From: AWTP1-13 sp963840075
Lineage (GTDB): Bacteria > Pseudomonadota > Alphaproteobacteria > Rhizobiales > Hyphomicrobiaceae
NCBI GenBank assembly: GCA_963840075.1
Contig: CAWIXS010000025.1
Coordinates: 62,001-126,000, forward strand
Direction: 5' to 3'
Length of the DNA stretch: 64,000 nucleotides
Position 1 is the stretch's first letter, and every line of letters starts with the position of its first letter. The position numbers and the translations under genes were made by a program. The notes below the pieces were generated by a model. That model worked only from the letters and a program-made list of their open reading frames with translations. It was not told the DNA's origin and searched no databases. Positions 1 through 9,136 of this stretch are shown in pieces.

Positions 1-18
1 CCGCTTGCGGGGAGAAGG
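1..18. repeat. partial copy of dispersed GC-rich hairpin repeat
   Basis: The window opens inside the right arm of the intergenic hairpin seen complete at 59202-59227 (CCGC..GCGGGGAGA core). Only one arm is visible, so this is recognised by similarity to the other copies in the window. The remaining bases up to the first gene at 165 show no feature apart from a purine-rich ribosome-binding stretch (AAGGGGGGAGCC) ending just before the start codon. Confidence 0.4.
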
Positions 19-164
19 ATACGCGACTCGATCCTGCGGGCCCAGCCGTGCCATGAGGGCCCGCAGCTCCTCGCAATGCCCGTCGCTCGCGCATTGCGGC
101 CCCAGCCCCTATACTGACGCCCAAGGTCGTCAGCAACGACGCAAGCAACGTCAAGGGGGGAGCC

Positions 165-1166
165 ATGATCCGCCGTTGTGCCAGAGCCTTGTCCGCAGCC
201 TTGTCCACTGCCTTGTCGAGCCTGCTTCTCGTCTCTGCCGCAGCGGACCTGGCGACCAGTGCAGGTGCGCAGGAGTTTCCGAGCCGCACGATCCGCCTGC
301 TCGTCGGCTTCCCCGCCGGGGGCCCGAGCGACGTGCCCGCCCGCATCATCGCCGAGAAGATGCAAAAAGCCCTGGGTCGGGCGGTGGTGGTGGAGAACAA
401 GACCGGGGCCTCCGGCATGATCGCCCTCAACGACATGCTGGGCCAGCCGCGCGACGGGCATACCCTGCTCTTGTGCTCCTACCTCGATGTGTCCAACACG
501 CTGCTCTTCAAGAAGGTGGCCTACAAGCTCGCCGACATCGCGCCGGTCAGCCTGGTGTCCAAGGCCTACTACGCCTTCACGGTGCCGACCTCGCTGCCCG
601 TCAACAGCATGAAGGCGTTCATCGCCTATGCGAAGGAGCGGCCCGGCAAGCTCAACTACGGCAAGGTCGGCGCCGGCTCGGTGACGGAGCTGCTGGCCAA
701 GCAGCTCGAGAAGGTGGCGGGGATCTCCATGGTGGGCGTGCCGTTCAAGGGCACGGGGCCGGCCCTGCAGGAGGTGATCGCCGGGCGGCTGGAGCTCACC
801 GTCACCCCGCTGGCGCTGGCCCTGCCGCAGCACGAGGGCGGCAAGGTGAAGGTTCTGGGCCTGACGAGCACCGAGCGGCTCCCGGTGCTGGCGAAGGTGC
901 CGACGCTGGTCGAGCAGGGCGTGCCGATCTCCAACTACGGCTGGTGGGGCATGTGCGCCGCCTCGGGAACACCGCAGCCCGTGCTCGACAAGATCAACAA
1001 GGTCGTGGTCGACGCCGTCAATACGCCCGACTACAGCTCGACGATGGGGAAATCGGGAACCATTGCCGCCGCCTCCACGCCCGGCGAGCTCGGCAAGATC
1101 TTCGGCGAGACCGTGCGCGACTTCGACCGCCTGATCAAGGACCTCGGCATCAAGCAGCTGGAGTAG
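165..1166 (+). CDS. Bug-family tripartite tricarboxylate transporter substrate-binding receptor
   Basis: A 333-residue exported receptor that captures a carboxylate in the periplasm. A long hydrophobic signal peptide ends near residue 35 (..TSAGAQ/EFPSR). The mature protein opens with the Bug signature SRTIRLLVGFPAGGPSD, followed by the VVVENKTGASG loop and late PTLVEQG and GWWGMCA segments, all in the usual places for a family of about 320-330 residues. The start is preceded by a strong GGGGGGAG ribosome-binding site. No TctA/TctB membrane partners lie nearby, which is common for orphan Bug receptors. The ligand cannot be told from sequence. A hairpin repeat directly downstream may end the transcript. 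Confidence 0.9.
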   Translation: MIRRCARALSAALSTALSSLLLVSAAADLATSAGAQEFPSRTIRLLVGFPAGGPSDVPARIIAEKMQKALGRAVVVENKTGASGMIALNDMLGQPRDGHTLLLCSYLDVSNTLLFKKVAYKLADIAPVSLVSKAYYAFTVPTSLPVNSMKAFIAYAKERPGKLNYGKVGAGSVTELLAKQLEKVAGISMVGVPFKGTGPALQEVIAGRLELTVTPLALALPQHEGGKVKVLGLTSTERLPVLAKVPTLVEQGVPISNYGWWGMCAASGTPQPVLDKINKVVVDAVNTPDYSSTMGKSGTIAAASTPGELGKIFGETVRDFDRLIKDLGIKQLE

Positions 1167-1189
1167 CAGGGGCGCTCGTGGCGCGCGGG

Positions 1190-1263
1190 CTCCCTCTCCT
1201 CGCAGGCGGGGAGAGGGGACCGGGCGGCGCTTGCGGCGAGCGGCCTCCCTCTCCCGCGCCACC
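1190..1263. repeat. dispersed GC-rich hairpin repeat after Bug gene
   Basis: CCCTCTCC at 1192-1199 pairs with GGAGAGGG at 1210-1217, and a second CCTCCCTCTCCC block follows at about 1244-1256. It belongs to the same family as the copies near 27.4, 55.4 and 59.2 kb. It sits just past the stop codon of the receptor gene and could act as a transcription terminator or mRNA stabiliser, but it lacks a T-run. Confidence 0.6.
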
Positions 1264-1290
1264 TCCGGCTTGTTATGAATGGTCGGAGCC

Positions 1291-1659
1291 CTAGAGGCCC
1301 AGGAGGGACGCCGCAAGCGCGAGCGTCCACATCGTGATCGCGACGAGCGACGTCCACAGCGCGAAGGTGAGGTAGGTCTCGCGCAGCACCGCCGAGGTCA
1401 GCTGCTGGGCGGAGGCGGCGGGCGGCCTGTCCTCCGTCGGCAGGTAGAGCCACATCTCGGTGCGCCGGTAGGGCTTCCAGCGCGCCTCCAGCGCCTTCAG
1501 CAGCAGGATGCCGGTCATGATGAGCGTCAGCACGCCGCCGGACGTGAAGGCGATGCGGGGAGCGAACGAGACGCCGATCATGAAGCAGAAGATGGCGAGC
1601 GAGCCGAAGGCGCAGGCCCGCAGTACCGTCTCGAAGGCGACCCGGCGCATGGTCTCCAT
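1291..1659 (-). CDS. small three-helix membrane protein, unknown function
   Basis: A 122-residue protein with about three hydrophobic segments: residues 10-32 (LRACAFGSLAIFCFMIG region), 36-56 (VLTLIMTGILLLKALEARW) and the last 25 residues (LWTSLVAITMWTLALAASL). I chose the ATG at 1659 over an upstream in-frame start at 1737, because GGAG lies 8 bases before it and the upstream extension is not hydrophobic. I do not recognise a family. It is collinear with the small membrane genes and symporter downstream of it on the window, but separated from them by about 160 bases. Confidence 0.6.
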   Translation of the reverse strand: METMRRVAFETVLRACAFGSLAIFCFMIGVSFAPRIAFTSGGVLTLIMTGILLLKALEARWKPYRRTEMWLYLPTEDRPPAASAQQLTSAVLRETYLTFALWTSLVAITMWTLALAASLLGL

Positions 1660-1817
1660 GGCAGCGTCTCCATGGGCAGCAATATGGGCAGCAATCCCGT
1701 AGCTCCAGCCCTGGAAGGGCCGCTCGCCGGCTGCCACTCGAGGCTACGACTAAAGTAGTAGCCGATCTACGGTGGCCGCATTCACAATTGCGTGGTCATG
1801 AAAAACGATCGAGCCGC

Positions 1818-2144
1818 TCAGAGGCCGATGCGTATGAAATTGCCGATGGCGGGGACTGCCAGGAGGGCGGTGCCGGCGAGCCAGATCCACAGCGAGGTCT
1901 CGGTGGAATCCTCCTTGGCCCCGATGAAGCGCTCGTAGATGGCGGCCGGAATGCCGCCGAGAATGATGGTCGCGGTCGCCACCATCAGGTTGGCGAACAG
2001 GCGCGTGGCGCCGGGGTTGCCGAACAGAAGCGCCGGCGACATCACGATAGCGTGGACCCAGGCGAACAGGAACCAGCTCGCATTGAACATGCCATTGATC
2101 ATGCCGAAGAAGGCGATGCCTGCGTAGTACCAGTGCCGGTCCAC
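1818..2144 (-). CDS. small membrane protein, unknown function
   Basis: A 108-residue protein starting at GTG 2144, with GGGAGG seven bases upstream. Three membrane segments are visible: residues 5-27, 45-68 and 84-104. The first 30 residues are rich in Phe, Tyr and Trp (FFGMINGMFNASWFLFAW). It starts 3 bases after the stop codon of the YggT-like gene 2148-2459, so the two are almost certainly translationally coupled and may form one membrane complex. No family is recognised. Confidence 0.65.
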   Translation of the reverse strand: MDRHWYYAGIAFFGMINGMFNASWFLFAWVHAIVMSPALLFGNPGATRLFANLMVATATIILGGIPAAIYERFIGAKEDSTETSLWIWLAGTALLAVPAIGNFIRIGL

Positions 2145-2147
2145 GAC

Positions 2148-2459
2148 CTAGCCTCCCGCCCGCGGCAGCAGCCCGAGCCAGGCGAACCCGAAGAGCATCA
2201 GGACGCGCAGCCAGAACAGCCAGACGAACCCGAGCAGCCACACCACCACCGGGGCCGCCGCGCGCGGGGTCAGCGGAGTGATGGCAGCGACCAACGGATC
2301 GGTGAGCCGGCAGAAGAAGCGCCAGATGTAGTTGGTGGAGTCCGGCTCCAGGATCAGGCCCAGGAGGACGCGGCCGAGCAGCGTGTACATCAACGCCGCC
2401 AGCACGAAGTTCGGCAGGTGGTAGTACCAATAGGTCAGAAAGGTGTTCGTTGTGCCCAC
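2148..2459 (-). CDS. YggT-like integral membrane protein
   Basis: A 103-residue protein with two membrane segments enclosing a loop (RLTDPLVAAITPLTPR) that resembles the conserved loop of YggT-family proteins, where an FxxxTDPLL-type segment precedes P-x-I-P. The YggT assignment is tentative. I chose GTG 2459 because a very strong GGAGGGGAA ribosome-binding site lies nine bases upstream; the open frame extends further to 2588 but that part is GC-rich and not hydrophobic. It is coupled to the next small membrane gene, and separated from the symporter by a terminator hairpin. Confidence 0.6.
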   Translation of the reverse strand: MGTTNTFLTYWYYHLPNFVLAALMYTLLGRVLLGLILEPDSTNYIWRFFCRLTDPLVAAITPLTPRAAAPVVVWLLGFVWLFWLRVLMLFGFAWLGLLPRAGG

Positions 2460-2548
2460 GGATCGGTTCCCCTCCAGCCGGTCCCAGAGGATGGTGGCTC
2501 CCGGTGCCTTCGGCAAGTCCCGCCGAGCCGCAGCGCGCCCGAAACGAA

Positions 2549-2572
2549 GGCGGGGCCGCGAACGGCCCCGCC
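2549..2572 (-). terminator. Rho-independent-type terminator of the symporter operon
   Basis: A perfect 10-bp stem (GGCGGGGCCG, loop CGAA, CGGCCCCGCC) lies 25 bases past the symporter stop codon. Read on the minus strand it is followed by TTCGTTTCGG, a short T-rich tail. It separates the symporter operon from the small membrane-protein pair, which has its own strong ribosome-binding sites. Confidence 0.7.
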
Positions 2573-2596
2573 CGAGCTTCTCAGCCAAAGGCCGGG

Positions 2597-4589
2597 TCAG
2601 GTCTTCTCTTGGAGCACCGTCTGGCCGCGCGGCTTACGGATCTCGTCGACGAAGGCCTGCATCGCCGCCGACGGCGCCTTGGTGAACAAGCTCACCACGT
2701 ATATCACCAGGAAGCCGAGCGGCATCCCCAACAGACCGCAGTTGATGTTGTTGAGGTTGAACCACCCGACCTTGCTCGCCAGCGGATGGTTGCCGCGTGC
2801 GAAGGTATCCAGGGCGTTCGGCTGCGCCATGACCTCCGCCATGTTTGGAACCAACAGGTTACCCGACCTCGCATCCAGGAGAGACGTCATGCCGAAATAC
2901 TTGACCCCGAACCCCGGGAAGTACCTGGTGCAGACGAGATAGAACAGGCACAAACCGAAGCCGGCGATCATTCCCCATACCGCCGCGGCGGTCGTCGCCC
3001 GCTTCCACCAGATGCCCATCACCAGGGCCGGGAAGTTTCCGGCCATGGCGAGCGAGAATGCCCATCCCACCATGGCCAGGATGTCACCCGGCTTGGTGGC
3101 CGCGAGCGTCGCGGCGGCGACCGCCACGAAGATCAGCAGGATGCGGGCCACCAGCAGGCGTGTGAAGGTCGCCGCGTTGGGAGCGAGCATCTTGTAGTAG
3201 AACGTCGTGGCTGAGCGCGTTGGCGATGGCGAGCAGGAGCCCGTCGGCGGTGGAGAGCGCCGCCGCCAGACCGCCGGCGGCGACCAGGCCCGACACCACG
3301 TAGGGGAGACCGGCAATCTCCGGCGTGGAGATCACGATCAGGTCGGTGTCGATGGCGAAGTCCTGCAGGCGCAGGACGCCCGGATGCGCCGAGCCGCAGT
3401 TCGCCAGCACCACCTGGAGGCTCTCGGCCGCCTTGCCGCAGATGTCGAGAAGACCGCGGCCCGGGATCAGCGGGTGCGCGATGCTGCCGTAGGAGAACAC
3501 CCACTGTGGAAGGTCCTTGAGCGGGATGCCGATCAGGTTGGTGTACACCTCGAGCTTCGAGAACGCCGCATAGGCCGGCGCCGAGAAGTAGAGGAGGAAG
3601 ATGAAGAGCAGCGACCAGGCCACCGACTTGCGTGCCTCACGCACGGTAGGCGTGGTGAAGTAGCGCATCAGGATGTGCGGCAGGGACGCCGTGCCCACCA
3701 TCATGCAGAAGATGATGCCGAAGAAGTTGAGCGGCGAGTAGTTGATGAAGGGCTCGATGTGCGGCTTCAGCGCGGCCACCGTCGCCAAGCCGGTCTTCAG
3801 CATCTCCTGCTCGCGCGCGGTGATGTCCGCGATCGCCTGCCCGTAGGTGAGCTCCGGGATCGGGAAGCCGTACTTCTTCGTGGACAGCCAGATGATCGGC
3901 GTGAGGTAGGCGACGATGAGCACGATGTACTGCGCGATCTGCGTCCAGGTCACCGCGCGCATGCCGCCCAGCATCGAGCACAACAGGATGCCGGCGAGGC
4001 CCACATAGACGGCAATCTCGAAGTTGATGCCGAGGAAGCGCGAGGCGATGAGGCCGGTGCCGTAGACCTGCGCCGTCACGTACGTGAAGGAGCAGCACAC
4101 CAGCACGATGACGGCGATGAAGCGAGCGAAGTTGCCGCCGAAGCGGAACGCCATGAAGTCGGGGACGGTGTAGGCACCGAACTTGCGCAGGTAGGGGCCT
4201 ACGAGGATCGACACCAGCACGAAGCCGCCGGTCCAGCCGAGCACCCAGGCGATGCCGTCGTAGCCGAACAGGAACAGGGTGCCGGCCATGCCCACGAAGG
4301 AGGCCGCCGACATCCAGTCGGCGCCCGTCGCCATGCCGTTGTAGAAGGCGGGCACGCGCCGTCCCGCCACATAGTACTCGGAGACCTGCGCCGTACGCGT
4401 CGCGACGCCGATGATGGCGTAGACCGCGAGCGTGAAGAACACGAACAGGTAGCCGAGAACGCGGTTTGGAACCCCGAGCTGCTCGATGACGGCTACGAAG
4501 ACGACGAAGGCCAGGAAGCTGAGCGTATAGATGCCGTAGAGACGCCCAAGGCTCCTGGTGAAGTCCCTGGTTGCAGATTGCGTTGTCAT
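2597..4589 (-). pseudogene. VC_2705-type sodium/solute symporter large subunit, frameshifted
   Basis: A secondary carrier of the SSS family (ActP-like acetate/carboxylate permeases), about 663 residues with 12-13 membrane segments. The 5' part (to about residue 462) runs in one frame and ends at ANALSHDV; homologous sequence continues in another frame from YYKMLAPNAATF to 2597. Dropping one A from the AA at 3201-3202 restores SHDVYYKML. The start ATG has GAGGGGG eight bases upstream and lies 13 bases after the DUF4212 partner gene. This pairing of DUF4212 small subunit and large subunit is the established arrangement for the subfamily. I regard the frameshift as a probable sequence error. Confidence 0.85.
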
Positions 4590-4602
4590 TGCTGTGTCCC
4601 CC

Positions 4603-4866
4603 TCAGTCGTCTTCCGCCACGCCGTGCTGGCGATCGATGCGGTCCTGCTGCCAGGCGAACACGAACAGCATCACCACGAATACGATCAGCGAGCCCTGCG
4701 CCGCCATGTAGAAACCGAGCGGGAACTTGAGGTACGGGATGGTGTACTGGTTCAACTCCTTCACGAACATGTGGACGATGTAGCCGAAGAAGAACCAGAC
4801 CCCGAGATGCGCCAGCATCAGCCGGGTGGTCCGCCTCCAGTGGGTTTTTTCATTGTCGCTGAGCAT
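4603..4866 (-). CDS. DUF4212 symporter small subunit
   Basis: An 87-residue two-helix membrane protein containing YWRRT-like THWRRTTRLMLAHLGVWF, then FGYIVHMF and a second helix ending FVFAWQQDRID, which is the DUF4212 (sodium/solute symporter small subunit) pattern. It precedes the large symporter gene by 13 bases. The ATG at 4866 is preferred to the longer 4902 start because the extra 12 residues are polar and lack a ribosome-binding site; GGGGAGG lies upstream of 4866 though somewhat far. Confidence 0.85.
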   Translation of the reverse strand: MLSDNEKTHWRRTTRLMLAHLGVWFFFGYIVHMFVKELNQYTIPYLKFPLGFYMAAQGSLIVFVVMLFVFAWQQDRIDRQHGVAEDD

Positions 4867-5091
4867 GTACGTATGATCCTCCCCTTGGTGTGCACGGCCC
4901 ATAGCACCGGCCGAAGGGAGGAGCCTGCTGCGACATCCCCCCGGCGCCGCTACATTCCGCTCGAAGCTCGAGCCGCCCGGGGACTCCCGCCGAGAAGGCT
5001 CAATATTTGCACCAAAAGGCTAGCATTGTGCCGCGATGACGCCTCATAATACTTTCGTCCAAAGAGCACGGATAAGAAAGGTGGACAGCTG

Positions 5092-5745
5092 ATGAAATGG
5101 CGCGATCTCCTGTTTCGGCGCCAGCCCCCGATCGCCGAGATCGAGGCGCTCGCCGATTTCATCGACGAGCAGTCTGCCTTCCTGGTCCAGAAGGGAATCT
5201 ACGAGTACTCGCGCGCGCGTGCCGGGCACTACTTCAAGGTGCTGTTCACGGAGCCCGAGTTCCGCGAGGCCCTCGAGCGCGCGCGCTGGACCACCTACCC
5301 GATGGGACTCGCCATGGTGGGAGAGCTGATCGAGGGCATGCTGCGCGGCCACGCCGGCGCCGATCCCGCGCTGCAATGCGGCAGCCTCCATGCGCTGGTG
5401 TTGTCGGTATTCGACCGCTATCCCGCGCCTGCGGCGCTCGCCGCGCACGCGTGGGGCGATTCCCGCGCCGAGCTTGCAACACGCCTGCAGCAGGTCGGGC
5501 TGCATCCGCCGAAGCGGGTCATCGACGTTCCCGAGCCCTACGCGCGCCGGTACTGGGACCTGATGCCGATCCACAAGGAGATACGCAGCCGCGACTTCCA
5601 GACGACGCGCAGCTATCTCAAGCTGACGCTGTGCAACATCCACGAGGAGCTTACGCGGCGCGCCGACGTGGCGGGCATGGCGCGGCTGCTCGTCGAGGCA
5701 GGGACCGGCGACGCAGCGGCCCTCTCTCCGGCGGCTGGCGAGTAA
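5092..5745 (+). CDS. conserved-looking protein, unknown function
   Basis: A 217-residue soluble protein with no signal peptide or membrane segment. It is predicted to be mostly helical, with aromatic-rich stretches (RARAGHYFKVLF, ARRYWDLMPIHKEI) and a C-terminal FQTTRSYLKLTLCNIHEEL segment. Codon usage matches its neighbours and an AAAGGTGGACAGCTG leader precedes the ATG, so I believe it is a real gene. I do not recognise the family. It is divergent from the symporter operon, with a 225-base AT-richer gap between them that probably holds both promoters. Confidence 0.7.
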   Translation: MKWRDLLFRRQPPIAEIEALADFIDEQSAFLVQKGIYEYSRARAGHYFKVLFTEPEFREALERARWTTYPMGLAMVGELIEGMLRGHAGADPALQCGSLHALVLSVFDRYPAPAALAAHAWGDSRAELATRLQQVGLHPPKRVIDVPEPYARRYWDLMPIHKEIRSRDFQTTRSYLKLTLCNIHEELTRRADVAGMARLLVEAGTGDAAALSPAAGE

Positions 5746-5830
5746 GTTGGGCCAACTCCGGCGAAGGCCGGAAGCAGACCCAACGCGGCGCGATTGATGC
5801 GCCATCGTGTGCCGGGTCTTGAGCTCAGAT

Positions 5831-6625
5831 CTATGATGTCCGAAGCCGGTAGATTGCCGTGTGCAAGACCCTCGCGACGGCCGTGCCGTTGGCGATGATC
5901 AGGACGTCGAGATCAGCCAGACGGTGACCCTTGCGCTCGTAGTTGGCGGCGACGCGTGCGCGCGCCGACAGCTCGTCGCCGATGCGGGCGGCTCCGAAAT
6001 TTGTAACCTTGCTGCCCGTATGAATCCAAGGCGGCAGGACGACGTTCTCTCTGAGCGCCAGGTTGCACAGGCGTAACAGCACGCCGGGATGCGCCAGCCC
6101 TTCGCCGGCATAGATCGGATCGGCCTCGCGAATACCGCGCAGGTAGTTGGCCGCATGGTCGGCTGCGAGCTGGAACGGTCTGACGCTGAGCCAAGTCCCG
6201 GCCGCGAGGCTCGTCTCGTCCGCGGGCGGGCGCTCGGCGGGCGCGGGACAAATCTCGAAGTCATCGACAGCGGGCGGGCGCTCGGCTCGGTCCGCCAGTG
6301 ACGCAGAGCCGGTCGCGCAGAGCGCGTTTTCGCTCTCCACCTCGAGATCGAGCCCGCCGTCGGCCTCCCTGGCAGTCACCACCGCGAGCCGGCCGTCGTA
6401 GACCGGCTTCAAGAAGCGGCACTCGATCTGGCCGCGCTCCAGCCAGGCCCGGCCCCAGCGCCCGACCACGGGATGGCAGGCGTAGGCGTAGATCTCCACG
6501 CCCGGAACGAGGCCGCCGGCGAAGCCCAGGGTCCGCGCCACGCTATCGTCGTGAATCTTGTTCTCCGACGCGTGCGAGAGATTGGTGGCCTCAACGGTGT
6601 AGGTCATCGAGAAGCTTGCGTTCAT
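5831..6625 (-). CDS. double-hotdog MaoC-like hydratase/thioesterase family protein
   Basis: A 264-residue protein with two hotdog-like halves. The first contains the hydratase-like segment HDDSVARTLGFAGGLVPG (residues about 25-45) with the HDD...GFAGGLV spacing typical of MaoC-type proteins, and CRFLKPVYDG. The second half has HPGVLLRLCNLAL and GDELSARARV. This suggests an acyl-CoA or dicarboxylic hydratase-like role; the substrate is unknown. I start it at ATG 6625; an upstream in-frame GTG at 6640 is the alternative. It lies 21 bases downstream of the epimerase-like gene, so the two probably share a transcript. Confidence 0.7.
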   Translation of the reverse strand: MNASFSMTYTVEATNLSHASENKIHDDSVARTLGFAGGLVPGVEIYAYACHPVVGRWGRAWLERGQIECRFLKPVYDGRLAVVTAREADGGLDLEVESENALCATGSASLADRAERPPAVDDFEICPAPAERPPADETSLAAGTWLSVRPFQLAADHAANYLRGIREADPIYAGEGLAHPGVLLRLCNLALRENVVLPPWIHTGSKVTNFGAARIGDELSARARVAANYERKGHRLADLDVLIIANGTAVARVLHTAIYRLRTS

Positions 6626-6646
6626 GGCACCTTCCAACACCCCTCC

Positions 6647-7544
6647 TCAAACCTGTTTCGCCGCCAGCCTGCGGATGTCCGCTTCCAGGTCGTCGATCTG
6701 CGGCGTCCAGCCGAGGTCGGCGCGGATGCGTACCCCGCGGGTGCGAGCGTTGGAGGCATACGTCCAGAGCGCGCGCTGACCCCACGCGGCGACCGCCTCG
6801 TCGAGGCTGACGCTGGCGGTCGGGACGCCCAGCACGCGGCCGATCATGGCGGCCAGCTCGCCCCAGGACATCTCTCCGCTCTCGGGATAGTAGAGCGCAC
6901 CGGGCACGGGGCTCGCCAGGGCGGCCACGCAGGCGGCGGCGATATCGTCGATGTGGCAGCGGCTCCAGCGGGCAAGGCCGGCGCCCACATAGCGGGCAAC
7001 GCCGTGCGCGCGGGCATCGCCGACGAGGTGCGGCACCTGCACGCTCTCGCGCCCCGGCCAGGCGCGGCGGCCCATAGATCAGCGGGCAGCACATCACCAC
7101 CGTGCGGCAGCCCCGCTGCGCAGCCTCCTGCACCGCCATGTCGACGGCACGCCGGCCCGCCCGCTCGGGGATCGGCGCGAAGGCGCTGGTCTCGTCGAGG
7201 ATGGCTCCACCGGCGGCACCGGCGGCGTGGTCGGCGGTGACGCTGATGCCGCTGGTATGGATGAAGACCTTGGCGGTCCCGTCGATGGCCGCAAGGATCG
7301 TCTGCACGCCGGCCGCATGATCGGAATCCGCGGCGTTGACGACCGCATCGACCGGCTCGATGGCGCCGATGAGACTCGGGGCATCGTCGAGCGAGCCCGG
7401 ACGAACGGCGAGACCGGCCCTCTCGAGGGCGTCGGCATCCGTCGTGGGTCGCACCAGCGCCTCCACGGCGTGTCCCGCGCGCAGGAGGGCGAGCGCAACC
7501 GTCCCGCCGATGAAGCCCGAGGTGCCGATGACCAGAACGCGCAT
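6647..7544 (-). pseudogene. NAD(P)-dependent epimerase/dehydratase (SDR family), frameshifted
   Basis: An extended-SDR protein of about 298 residues. The N-terminus has the Rossmann motif VLVIGTSGFIGGTVALAL, then FIHTSGISV and CCPLIYG. After LIYG the homologous frame jumps: the next segment is RRAWPGRESVQVPHLVGDAR, leading to VDI-like RCHIDDIAAACVAAL. Removing one G from the GGG at 7071-7073 joins them. The usual YxxxK is replaced here by a segment without an obvious Tyr (ERAGRRAVDMAVQ), so catalysis is uncertain. ATG 7544 has GAGG nine bases upstream. It is cotranscribed with the hotdog gene. Confidence 0.75.
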
Positions 7545-7694
7545 GTCGCGAAACCTCAGTCGCACGAAACCGAACCCGGACAGCGCACACTTATCGCATG
7601 GCCCTTCCTCGACTCAAAGGCTGGGGGTCGCGGTTGGAATGTGTTGGGTCTTCGCTACCGCTCGACCCAACCTACGGCGCGCGGGGGAAGGGAC

Positions 7695-8918
7695 TTAGCG
7701 CAGGCTGCCGCAGAACCTCTGGATGCGGCCGCAGGCGTCCTCCAACTCGGCGTTGGAGGCGGCGTAGGAGACCCGGAAGAAGGGGCTCATGGCGAAGGCG
7801 GCCCCGTGCACCACCGCCACGCCCTCGTCCTCCAGGAGCGCCAGCACGAAGTCCTCGTCGGTGGCGATCTTGACGCCCTTGGGCGTGGTCTTGCCGATCA
7901 CGCCCGCGCACGAGGGATAGACGTAGAACGCTCCCTCGGGCTTCGGGCACTTGATGCCCTTGGCCTGGTTCAGCATGGACACCACAAGGTCGCGCCGCTC
8001 GTTGAAGGCCTTGGCATTGCGGGGGATGAAGTCCTGCGGGCCGTTCAGCGCCTCCACGCCAGCCCACTGGATGATGGACGAGGGGTTGGAGGTGGACTGC
8101 GACTGCAGCTTGCACATGGTCTTGATGAGCGGCTCCGCCCCGCCCGCGTAGCCGAGGCGCAAGCCCGTCATGCAGTAGGCCTTGGAGAAGCCGTTGAGCG
8201 TGAGCGTGCGCTCGTACAGCCCCGGCTGGATCTGGGCCGGCGTGTAGAAGGTGCGGCCGTCGAAGAGCAGGTGCTCGTACATGTCGTCGGTGAGCACCCA
8301 GACGTGCTGGTTCTTGGGCTGCATGAGCACATCGGTGAGGGCCTTCAGCTCCTCCCCGCTGTAGGCGGCCCCGGTCGGGTTGCAGGGCGCATTGAAGATG
8401 AACCACTTGGTCTTGGGCGTGATGGCGGCCTCGAGCGCCTCAGGCAGCAGGCGGTAGCCGTCCTCGATGCGGCAGGGCGCGAACACCGGCTTGCCGCCGC
8501 CGACCAGCACGATGTCGACGTAGGACACCCAGCAGGGCGCCGGGATCACCACCTCGTCGCCGGGGTTCAGCGTGCAGAGCAGCGCGTTGTAGAGCACCTG
8601 CTTGCCGCCGGTGCCGACCGAGATCTGGGATGTCTCGTAGTCGAGCCCGTTCTCGCGCTTGAACTTGGCGCAGATGGCGGCCTTGAGCTCGGGGATGCCG
8701 TCCACGTCGGTGTACTTGGTCTTGCCCTCCTTCAAGGCGCGGATGGCCGCGTCCTTGATGTTGTCGGGCGTGTCGAAGTCGGGCTCGCCGGCCGACAGCG
8801 AGATCACGTTGCGGCCCTTGGCCTGCAGCTCGCGCGCCTTGGTCGCCATGCCGATGGTCTGGGACGGCGAGATGCGGTTGACGCTGTCGGCGAGAAAACG
8901 GGCGGGAAGGGCTCCCAT
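7695..8918 (-). CDS. class I/II PLP-dependent aminotransferase (aspartate aminotransferase type)
   Basis: A 407-residue cytosolic aminotransferase. Landmarks in order: SLSAGEPDFDTPDNI, TKYTDVDGIPELKAAI, GTGGKQVLYNAL, APCWVSY, NAPCNPTGAAYS, DDMYEHL, the PLP-lysine segment LNGFSKAYCMTGLRLGY, QSTSNPSSI and the arginine of FFRVSYA. This is the standard pattern of Ib-subgroup aspartate/aromatic aminotransferases. ATG 8918 has AGAGAGG five bases upstream; the frame stays open to 9140 but that part has no ribosome-binding site and encodes Arg/Ser-rich sequence. Confidence 0.9.
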   Translation of the reverse strand: MGALPARFLADSVNRISPSQTIGMATKARELQAKGRNVISLSAGEPDFDTPDNIKDAAIRALKEGKTKYTDVDGIPELKAAICAKFKRENGLDYETSQISVGTGGKQVLYNALLCTLNPGDEVVIPAPCWVSYVDIVLVGGGKPVFAPCRIEDGYRLLPEALEAAITPKTKWFIFNAPCNPTGAAYSGEELKALTDVLMQPKNQHVWVLTDDMYEHLLFDGRTFYTPAQIQPGLYERTLTLNGFSKAYCMTGLRLGYAGGAEPLIKTMCKLQSQSTSNPSSIIQWAGVEALNGPQDFIPRNAKAFNERRDLVVSMLNQAKGIKCPKPEGAFYVYPSCAGVIGKTTPKGVKIATDEDFVLALLEDEGVAVVHGAAFAMSPFFRVSYAASNAELEDACGRIQRFCGSLR

Positions 8919-9136
8919 GGCGGCCTCTCTGGTGCCTCGGCTAGGGTTGGAATGTCGCAGCAATCGGGCGCCACTCGGCGCAGAACTGGCCGAGCGCATC
9001 GCGGTCCGCTCAGCTAGACGACAGAATGAATTCACAGGCCATCTCGGCGACCCTCGATCGAATTTCAATAGCCTGCCAGGGGTCGGAATGCCGCAACATC
9101 GGCAGACGGCGGACCCTACGCCGCACCGCATGCAAG

